The position numbers were made by a program, and so were the translations under genes. A stretch of DNA of 64,000 bases, taken from positions 1 to 64,000 of the forward strand of contig USFB01000005.1 of the NCBI GenBank assembly GCA_900553895.1, given 5' to 3'. The notes under the pieces were generated by a model. It worked only from the letters and a program-made list of their open reading frames with translations. It was not told the DNA's origin and did not search any database. This DNA is from an uncultured bacterium. Lineage in GTDB: Bacteria; Cyanobacteriota; Vampirovibrionia; Gastranaerophilales; Gastranaerophilaceae. Of the stretch, positions 58,019 through 64,000 are shown piece after piece (position 1 is the stretch's first letter; each line of letters opens with the position of its first letter).

Positions 58019-59614
58019 TTAGTCTTCAAATTTGATACGACCCGTTTGATTAATATCAATAGGTCTATCTAAATGTTTTATATATTCGCATGTTATAACA
58101 TCTTTGTCATAAGGTCTTATTTCTATACATTTATCGTGCGGTGCAAGAACTGCATAATCTGCGCCGGCAGACATCATAAATTCATCCGTTGCAACCTTAT
58201 ACATTTTATCAGCACTAGGATTATTGATATCAATTGGAATTTCATTGCCATTTTTGTCTACAAAATTCATCGCAGTAAGTTCACCTTTCTTAGGACTTAC
58301 CGTGTAATTTAAGCCAGAAACCGCTAAAAGTCCAGGTTTGTTACCATGACTAGTATAGGTAGTCTTCACCGTTGCTTTAAACATATCAACCAAAGTCTTT
58401 TCAGATACTTCAGCCAATGACATTCTATCAAAGAATGGTGCAATATCTTTTATATCACGAGAATCTATAACCCCTTCGTGGAAAAAGTTTCTAATTCCAC
58501 TATTATTCCAAACGCCAATATCTGCGCCCATTTCCTCTTTCATTGCATCACAAACGAAATTTGCATGAGGATTTTCTTCAATTAATGTAGTTGGTGGTGG
58601 CGGTGCTTGTCTTATAAAACCGACTTTTTCCGGCTTACCCAATATTTCATCAAAGATGTATTGGTTAATCATGTTTTTGTGAAACAATCTGGTTTCACCC
58701 AAATTATTTTGGGCTTTAGTAATAACACCATTTTTATCAAATGTTAAATTTAATTTTCCAAAATAAGCACCATCACGTCCTGCTTCTGTTAGAACTACAG
58801 GCTCGCCATCTTCGTTATAAAACAGGTTTTCACCTTCTTTTATATCTTTAACCAATTCATGAGTATGTCCGCCGATAATAACGTCAATATCTTTTGTATT
58901 TTGCGCTACTATTTGATCTTTCTGATGTCCTAAGTGTGAAAGCAAGAAGATTTTATTAATACCTTGTTCTTTCATTCTATCGACTTCATCTTGAATATCT
59001 TCAATTGTGTCCTCTAATGCGTCGATAGAACAATCTGTGTGATAATTTGGGTGAGTTAGTCTATCAAACATATCGATAGGAGAAGCTCCAACTAATCCGA
59101 TTTTCTCACCTTTCACTTCCACGACTTTTGAATTTTTCAAAGACTTAGCTAACGGTGCTCTTCCTAACTCTTCTACATCTTTTGGATCTTCTGCTTCTAC
59201 ATCTTCTTGATTCATGTTTGTTGCAAGAATATCGCCATCATAATCCTCAATAGAATCTAATAAATCAGACTGAGTTGTGTCTAATTCATGGTTACCTAAA
59301 GCAGTTGCAGTAATATTTGCAAGGTTCATAAATTTCATTGTAGCTCTGTGAACGGCTTTATTTTTCTCATCTCCAATATCATTATCACCGGCAGAAACTC
59401 TTAAATCACCTTTCAAACCGGATAAAATTCTCATCATATTGTTGGTTTGCCCATGTTCATCATTAACATAACCAACAGACATTTCAAAAGTATCATTTTG
59501 TGGCGTCTTTTCCAGCTTAGATTCCTTTGGTGCTGTCATATTTTTTTTGTTATCATCGCTTTTAAAATTAATTTTTGGAATATTAAAATTATTTGTTGAT
59601 ATTTTGATGTTCAT
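58019..59614 (-). CDS. Calcineurin-like 5'-nucleotidase family protein (UshA-like), no signal peptide
   Basis: About 531 residues from ATG 59614; a GTG two codons earlier is in frame but closer to the ribosome site. Metallophosphatase motifs: VNDEHGQ (normally Asp-x-His), SAGDNDIG, GNHELD, LLSHLGH and GGHTHEL. The C-terminal domain has WNNSGIRNFFHEG and SGLNYTVSP, the substrate-binding half of UshA-type enzymes. Family members are usually exported; here the N-terminus is polar (NFNIPKINFKSDDNKK) with no Sec signal, and shows the F-K motif shared with other proteins in the window. Likely hydrolyses nucleotides or nucleotide sugars. Confidence 0.85.
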   Translation of the reverse strand: MNIKISTNNFNIPKINFKSDDNKKNMTAPKESKLEKTPQNDTFEMSVGYVNDEHGQTNNMMRILSGLKGDLRVSAGDNDIGDEKNKAVHRATMKFMNLANITATALGNHELDTTQSDLLDSIEDYDGDILATNMNQEDVEAEDPKDVEELGRAPLAKSLKNSKVVEVKGEKIGLVGASPIDMFDRLTHPNYHTDCSIDALEDTIEDIQDEVDRMKEQGINKIFLLSHLGHQKDQIVAQNTKDIDVIIGGHTHELVKDIKEGENLFYNEDGEPVVLTEAGRDGAYFGKLNLTFDKNGVITKAQNNLGETRLFHKNMINQYIFDEILGKPEKVGFIRQAPPPPTTLIEENPHANFVCDAMKEEMGADIGVWNNSGIRNFFHEGVIDSRDIKDIAPFFDRMSLAEVSEKTLVDMFKATVKTTYTSHGNKPGLLAVSGLNYTVSPKKGELTAMNFVDKNGNEIPIDINNPSADKMYKVATDEFMMSAGADYAVLAPHDKCIEIRPYDKDVITCEYIKHLDRPIDINQTGRIKFED

Positions 59615-59720
59615 TTTCACCTTCTTCTTCTACACTAACATTAAGTCCTGTAAAAAATTTATTTGCTAGTTTTTAGAAAAAAGTTACAATAATTTACAAA
59701 TAAAAATAAAAAATTTAAAA

Positions 59721-60569
59721 TCATTTGTTTATCGCAAAATAAACTTCTTTCAGACGTTTCTTACTGATATGCGTATAAAGTTGAGTTGTAGATACATCGC
59801 TGTGTCCAAGGAGCTCTTGAACAACTCTTAAATCTGCACCATTTTCCAATAAGTGTGTTGCGAAACTATGTCTTAATGTGTGTGGCGAAATATTTTTGTG
59901 AATTAATTTCCCTTGAGCATGTATAAAATTGTAAACATCTTGTCTTGTAACAAAATGTCCGTTGTCTTTTATCAAAAGATTTTTAGTAGTTAAGTTATAT
60001 TTTTTTACAAGTAAATTTCTTGTCGGGAAATACTCTTGTAGCATTGCTTTTGCCTGCTCACCAATCGGAATAATTCTCTCTTTAGAACCTTTACCAAAAC
60101 AACGAATGTATTTAGAACTCAAATCTATATCATTGAGTTTTAAATTCACAAGTTCTGAAACTCTCAAACCGCAACTGTAAAGAAGCTCCATCATGACATG
60201 CTCCAAAGGTGTTAAATTGTTATGTAGCATCTCATCAATTTCTTTTACGGAAACAACTTTTGGCAGTCTTTGTGGAGTTTTTGGCTGTTCAAGAGTTGCT
60301 GCAGGATTTTTTTCTAAAATTCCTGATGAAGTCGCCCATTTAAAAAAGCCTCTAAGTGATGCAACTTTTCTTATTACACTGGTCGGTGCTAATTTGCGTT
60401 CTCTAAGAGTTCTTACGTAAGCATTAATATTCATTCTGTTAATCGTATGAATATCTTCTAAATTTTGTGCAAAATCAGACAAATCTCGTCTATAAGCGTC
60501 AATCGTGTTTTGCGAAAGACCTTTTTCCAATTCTAAATATTCTAAGTATTCACCGATTATTTGGTACAT
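59721..60569 (-). CDS. xerD: Tyrosine recombinase XerC/XerD
   Basis: A 282-residue chromosome-dimer resolution recombinase. N-terminal core-binding domain (LEKGLSQNTIDAYRRDLSDF) and catalytic domain with Arg in LLYSCGLRVSELVNL, Lys in GKGSKERIIPI, HTLRHSFATHLL, LGHSDVSTTQLYTH (His and the Tyr nucleophile). Everything needed is present. Assignment to XerD rather than XerC is not certain. Host-chromosomal, distinct from the prophage integrase. Confidence 0.9.
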   Translation of the reverse strand: MYQIIGEYLEYLELEKGLSQNTIDAYRRDLSDFAQNLEDIHTINRMNINAYVRTLRERKLAPTSVIRKVASLRGFFKWATSSGILEKNPAATLEQPKTPQRLPKVVSVKEIDEMLHNNLTPLEHVMMELLYSCGLRVSELVNLKLNDIDLSSKYIRCFGKGSKERIIPIGEQAKAMLQEYFPTRNLLVKKYNLTTKNLLIKDNGHFVTRQDVYNFIHAQGKLIHKNISPHTLRHSFATHLLENGADLRVVQELLGHSDVSTTQLYTHISKKRLKEVYFAINK

Positions 60570-60614
60570 GTTTTTTCTATTTTGGTAGACTGAAGTCTAA
60601 TTTATAATTTTATC

Positions 60615-60887
60615 TTAAAATAAATCACTATGTGACCCAGTTCTAACAAATGTTAATAATAAAATTTCAGACTCAATTTTGTATATTAAAAGCCAATCCG
60701 GTTCAATATGACATTCTTTGTATTTACAATATTTCCCGGTTAACTGATGTTCTCTATGCTTATCGGGTAATGTATTCCCTGAAGCTAAACACTCAACTAC
60801 GTCATATAGTTTTTCGAGATTTTTACCTCTTTTTTTCATTAATTTTAATGAACGCTTCATCTCTGTGGTAAAAACGACTTGATACAT
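60615..60887 (-). CDS. RelE/YafQ-type mRNA interferase toxin
   Basis: A 90-residue protein of the YafQ branch: VVFTTEMKRSLKLMKKRGKN, LPDKHREHQLTGKYCKYKEC, HIEPDWLLIYKIESEILLLT and a C-terminal RTGSHSDLF, which carries the terminal His-Asp pattern typical of the branch. It would cut mRNA on the ribosome. Second gene of a pair, one base after the antitoxin stop. Confidence 0.9.
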   Translation of the reverse strand: MYQVVFTTEMKRSLKLMKKRGKNLEKLYDVVECLASGNTLPDKHREHQLTGKYCKYKECHIEPDWLLIYKIESEILLLTFVRTGSHSDLF

Positions 60888-60888
60888 A

Positions 60889-61158
60889 CTAATCCTCTAG
60901 CATTGCATTTATAGCATCTCTTGCATTATCAAATCGTTTAGATAATCCAATTCCATTTTCAGCATCTTCTATTGCTTTAATAGTTTCTTTATTTGGTTTA
61001 TACAATGCAATTTCAAAAGGAATTCTTTGTTCTCTAACAACTGTTTTTACAAATAAATTTAAAGCAGAACTCATACTCAAACCTAACTCATTACATAATG
61101 AATCAAATTGTTGTTTTAACTGATTATCTATCCTAATACTAATATTTGATTGTGTCAT
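60889..61158 (-). CDS. RelB/DinJ-type antitoxin
   Basis: An 89-residue protein with an N-terminal RHH domain (ISIRIDNQLKQQFDSLCNEL, LSMSSALNLFVKTVVREQRI) typical of DinJ. The C-terminal part should wrap and inhibit the toxin. It would repress its own operon through the palindrome directly upstream. Confidence 0.9.
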   Translation of the reverse strand: MTQSNISIRIDNQLKQQFDSLCNELGLSMSSALNLFVKTVVREQRIPFEIALYKPNKETIKAIEDAENGIGLSKRFDNARDAINAMLED

Positions 61159-61168
61159 AATTTGCTCC

Positions 61169-61188
61169 TACAATGTTCATACATTGTA
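61169..61188. promoter_or_regulatory. Operator palindrome of the toxin-antitoxin operon
   Basis: TACAATG (61169-61175) and CATTGTA (61182-61188) with a 6-base spacer, 10 bases upstream of the antitoxin ATG. A perfect inverted repeat at this place is the usual DinJ/RelB binding site. Confidence 0.7.
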
Positions 61189-61216
61189 ATTACAGTATAA
61201 CGTATGTTATCTGATT

Positions 61217-62548
61217 TTACAACCTCAAAAATGCTTCTCTAATCAAATAATCTTCAAGCGTTTTCATATCAGGAATTGTTGAAGTTGTGTCATTTATAAT
61301 TATTGCAAACGCGTATTTGTTACCGAGTTTTGTTGTCAAAAATCCTGCAATAGAACTTGTATCAGACAAAGTTCCCGTTTTTGCTTTCAAGTTTTCTTTT
61401 ATAGGTAACATTCTGTGTGTCAAAGTTCCTTGCCCCGGAGTTGCCAAATGAGCCAACACCGCATTATCCTTATTCTTAACTAAATATTCTGAAATAAAAT
61501 CTGTTGTAACTAAGTTATTTTTAGAAACACCGCTAGCGTCGGTCAAACGAATTTTAGAAGTATCCAAACCTTGTTTTTCACAGTATGCGTTAAAAACTTT
61601 AATGCCGTTAATGTCAGTCCCTTTGTCTTTATAAACTTTTCCGCCTGCAATTTTCGCTACGGTTTCAGAAACCATATTGTTGCTGTTTTTTAGAACATCA
61701 TCAATAGCAATGGAAATAGGATGGGTAATCTTGTCTAATTCTTTATCGTTTGCAGAAATTTTATCAACTATAAAATTTTCTTTCAAATAAACTTTTTTAT
61801 CGCCTAAAGCATTGGTTAATTTGATATTAAAATATCTTTTTAAATTATTTGTCGGAACGTACAAAGTTACAGGTTTATTTACAGTCCCATCAAGAAGTAA
61901 AGTATTCGCTGAAACGGAATTATCTCTGGTAATTTTTACATTGTTTTCTTTACCTGTCACAACATGGTTAAAGAAAACTAGCGGATACTTACTCGGATTA
62001 ATAATAGTTGCACCCTGACCTTCAACTGTCGGCATAACTGTTATTTTGATTAAGTTTTTATCCAAATTGTAGGAATTAAATCTTGGCATAAAAACATTCA
62101 TGTCATCATCCCATTGCCAGCCTTCGCCCCAGTCTTTTTTCTCTAAAATACTGTCATCAATATAAATTCTTTTAGTTTCAAGATTAACATTATTTACAAG
62201 CTTCTTCAAATCGTCATTTGTTAAATACGGGTCAGCACCGAGTTTTATAACAAAAGAGTTCGAATTTCTCTTATAAATTTTTGTTGTAAATTCATAATCT
62301 TCACCTAAAGCGTCCACTGCAGCTGGCAATGTCAAAAGTTTTTGAACTGACGCAGGATGCATAAGCATTTTTTCATTTAATTCGTAAACAGGTTTTCCGC
62401 TGTTCAAATCTTTTATAGAAATTGATATTGCGTTTTTTTCAATTCCTGATTCATTAATTACGCTTGAAAAATCTCTTTTTACTGCAGTTTTAGCGTTCGC
62501 TCCGAGAGTAAGCGCAAACATCATTAATATCGCAAATATTTTTTTCAT
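61217..62548 (-). CDS. dacB: D-alanyl-D-alanine carboxypeptidase/endopeptidase (PBP4, S13 family)
   Basis: A 443-residue periplasmic penicillin-binding protein. Signal peptide MKKIFAILMMFALTLGANA. Active-site motifs: S67-V-Q-K70 in HPASVQKLLTLP, SGVSKNN (the SxN region) and KTG in LKAKTGTLSDTSSIAGF. It trims or cleaves peptidoglycan peptides. Overlaps the upstream nitrilase-family gene by 4 bases (ATGA), so the two are coupled. Confidence 0.92.
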   Translation of the reverse strand: MKKIFAILMMFALTLGANAKTAVKRDFSSVINESGIEKNAISISIKDLNSGKPVYELNEKMLMHPASVQKLLTLPAAVDALGEDYEFTTKIYKRNSNSFVIKLGADPYLTNDDLKKLVNNVNLETKRIYIDDSILEKKDWGEGWQWDDDMNVFMPRFNSYNLDKNLIKITVMPTVEGQGATIINPSKYPLVFFNHVVTGKENNVKITRDNSVSANTLLLDGTVNKPVTLYVPTNNLKRYFNIKLTNALGDKKVYLKENFIVDKISANDKELDKITHPISIAIDDVLKNSNNMVSETVAKIAGGKVYKDKGTDINGIKVFNAYCEKQGLDTSKIRLTDASGVSKNNLVTTDFISEYLVKNKDNAVLAHLATPGQGTLTHRMLPIKENLKAKTGTLSDTSSIAGFLTTKLGNKYAFAIIINDTTSTIPDMKTLEDYLIREAFLRL

Positions 62549-63360
62549 TTTTTTATAACCTCATACGAGTCTTTAATATCGTTTATGCTTGGACAGTTTG
62601 CTCTAAAATCATACATTTCTTTTAAATCAATTTCAGCGTAAACTCCACCTTCTATTTCTTCAATTTCATCCAAAATTTTACCTTCAAAGTCGTAAATCAA
62701 AGAGTGTCCAAGATTTTCCACTCCGTCAGCCAATAATCCTGTTTGAGTAAGTGCAACCATAAATGTTTGATTTTCAATCGCTCTTGCTCGCGTTAATGTA
62801 TCCCAATGAGTTTTTCTTGATTTTGGCCAAGCTGCCATATTTAGCAACAAATCCGCACCTGCTTTTCTATATGCTCTGTAAATTTCAGGGAAACGAATGT
62901 CATAACAAATTGTTAGTCCGATTTTTACGTCATCAAGTTCCACCATAACAGGATTTGAACCAACTGTTATATATTGATTTTCGGTATCGCCGTTATAGGA
63001 ATAAAGATGATTTTTGTTGTATGTGCAAACTAATTCACCATTTCGATTTATTACAGGACAAGTGTTAAAAAGCTTGTCTGCTTGCTTTTCAACAAAACTT
63101 CCGCCAATAACATTTACATTGTAAGTTTTTGCGATTTCTTTTAGCATATTAACGGCTTTAGATTCTTCCAAAACTTCCGCACTAGCAGGAAAAGACGGAC
63201 AATCCCAACCCACAGTCCATAATTCAGGCAAAAAGACGAAATCAATATTGCCGTATTTATCCAAATTTGCTTTTAATAAATTTTTAACTGTTTCTATGTT
63301 TAAAGCCACATCCCCGATTGCAGATTCCATTTGAATTGCAAGAAGTTTTATTTTTTCCAT
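62545..63360 (-). CDS. Carbon-nitrogen hydrolase (nitrilase superfamily, omega-amidase-like)
   Basis: A 271-residue cytoplasmic amidase. Catalytic triad: E46 in FLPELW, K116 in NKNHLY and C152 in LTICYDIRFPE. The PELW and ICYDIRFPE wording is that of omega-amidase / Nit2-like enzymes, which hydrolyse alpha-ketoglutaramate or similar amides. Overlaps the upstream DUF374 gene by 13 bases and the downstream dacB by 4 bases. Confidence 0.88.
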   Translation of the reverse strand: MEKIKLLAIQMESAIGDVALNIETVKNLLKANLDKYGNIDFVFLPELWTVGWDCPSFPASAEVLEESKAVNMLKEIAKTYNVNVIGGSFVEKQADKLFNTCPVINRNGELVCTYNKNHLYSYNGDTENQYITVGSNPVMVELDDVKIGLTICYDIRFPEIYRAYRKAGADLLLNMAAWPKSRKTHWDTLTRARAIENQTFMVALTQTGLLADGVENLGHSLIYDFEGKILDEIEEIEGGVYAEIDLKEMYDFRANCPSINDIKDSYEVIKK

Positions 63361-64000
63361 AATCCGAATTGATATACCTCATCAAACGCTTTTGGCGCGT
63401 CTTTTTCTAATTGTTCCAAACTTTGTTGCAACTTTTGTCTTGCTTCCTCTTCTGTGTTTTCATCCCCATCTTGAGGAACATAAATTGGTTCTCCATAAAG
63501 ATTTATAAGATTAGTTGCAAAAATTGGAGAACGCATCTCATCCCAAGAAGGGAATTTTGCGAAAGTAAAATTCTTTGAATACCAATAAACAGGGACAATT
63601 GGAACACCTGCCATTTTGGCAATCTTTATTACGCCGTCTTTAACGACTTTTGCCGGGCCTTTTGGACCATCAACCATCATTGCACAATTTTCACCTGATT
63701 TTAGTATAGAAATCATTTGCATTGTAGCTTCAACAGCACCTTTTTTGCCTTTAGATCCTCGAACCGTTTTAAAGCCCCAACGTTCAACAACATCTGCGAT
63801 AATTTCACCGTCACGAGAACGGCTAATTAGTACATGTAGTTTTGAACGGTGTCTGATGCCGTGTATACAAAATTGATGCGCATGCCACATTGCATATATG
63901 CAAGGCATTTTGTCCGGATTATTAACTTCGATAATTCTTGTGAAAAGCTCCTGTATCTTCAATACTCGAAAAACAAGGTGCGAAAGCTTTGTAATATTTT
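63348..64000 (-). CDS. DUF374 acyltransferase-like protein (5' part outside the window)
   Basis: The reading frame stays open to the right edge, so the gene begins beyond it; the TTG at 63962 is not needed as a start. At least 217 residues are seen: YAMWHAHQFCIHG (the His-containing motif of the family), LISRSRDGEIIADVVERWGF, VRGSKGKKGAVEAT, and MVDGPKGPAKVVKDGVIKIA. DUF374 proteins resemble LpxL-like and glycerophosphate acyltransferases and are linked to lipid A or phospholipid acylation. Substrate unknown. Confidence 0.88.
   Translation of the reverse strand, partial: NITKLSHLVFRVLKIQELFTRIIEVNNPDKMPCIYAMWHAHQFCIHGIRHRSKLHVLISRSRDGEIIADVVERWGFKTVRGSKGKKGAVEATMQMISILKSGENCAMMVDGPKGPAKVVKDGVIKIAKMAGVPIVPVYWYSKNFTFAKFPSWDEMRSPIFATNLINLYGEPIYVPQDGDENTEEEARQKLQQSLEQLEKDAPKAFDEVYQFGLWKK

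Overview
The window looks like a chromosomal segment of a gut Gastranaerophilales-type bacterium (Melainabacteria, the non-photosynthetic sister lineage of Cyanobacteria), carrying a complete integrated prophage. The lineage call is an inference. It rests on the AT-rich sequence, standard-code use of TGA, TAA and TAG stops, prepilins with the FTLAEVLITLGIIGVV signature, and several protein families I associate with that order (N-termini such as MGLACSN and the VNFR/INFK motifs). No rRNA or tRNA gene was seen.

Region 1 (1-3261) is host: the 3' end of polA, a small secreted protein, and an HlyD-MFS (EmrA/EmrB-like) efflux pair in one rightward operon. Region 2 (3261-38869) is a prophage of 35,552 bp plus one att copy, bounded by a perfect 57-bp direct repeat. 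The repeat contains a hairpin and a stretch that is a T-tract on the minus strand, so the phage sits in a transcription terminator between the convergent MFS and AAA genes. From the left it holds an integrase (+), a leftward early operon (4555-10302: excisionase-like, YopX, LuxR-type HTH, a DUF4373-type replication protein and several tiny genes), a divergent immunity region (tandem-HTH repressor and a second Xre protein), and a repeat-rich non-coding block that may be the replication origin. The rightward late operon follows: TerS, TerL, Gp13-like, portal, Bbp19-like, scaffold, capsid, tail tube, internal virion proteins including a 2286-residue polyvalent protein, a T7-type tail fibre, then lysis genes. 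The structural module is of the T7-like podovirus type, but I see no phage RNA polymerase, DNA polymerase or primase-helicase. It therefore looks like a temperate podovirus relying on host replication and transcription.

Region 3 (39137-48029) is the most unusual host region. It has two adjacent membrane-anchored AAA+ proteins with complementary defects in their ATPase motifs, a Gastranaerophilales-type protein of unknown function, a possible short RNA gene, a HEAT-like protein, and a 983-residue protein joining a Clp-N-like domain, a degenerate FtsH-type AAA module and an apparently intact M41 peptidase. Several of these, and a 5'-nucleotidase at 58 kb, share a short F-(K/R) motif near the N-terminus.

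Region 4 (48194-64000) is mostly housekeeping: grpE and dnaJ separated by an inverted-repeat element, two prepilins, a PHP phosphoesterase, two membrane proteins, a Gly/Asn-rich tail-anchored repeat protein, gcvPB, a sigma-70-type factor, a calcineurin-like 5'-nucleotidase, a XerC/D recombinase, a RelE/YafQ-type toxin with its RHH antitoxin, dacB, a nitrilase-family amidase and a DUF374 acyltransferase that runs off the right edge.
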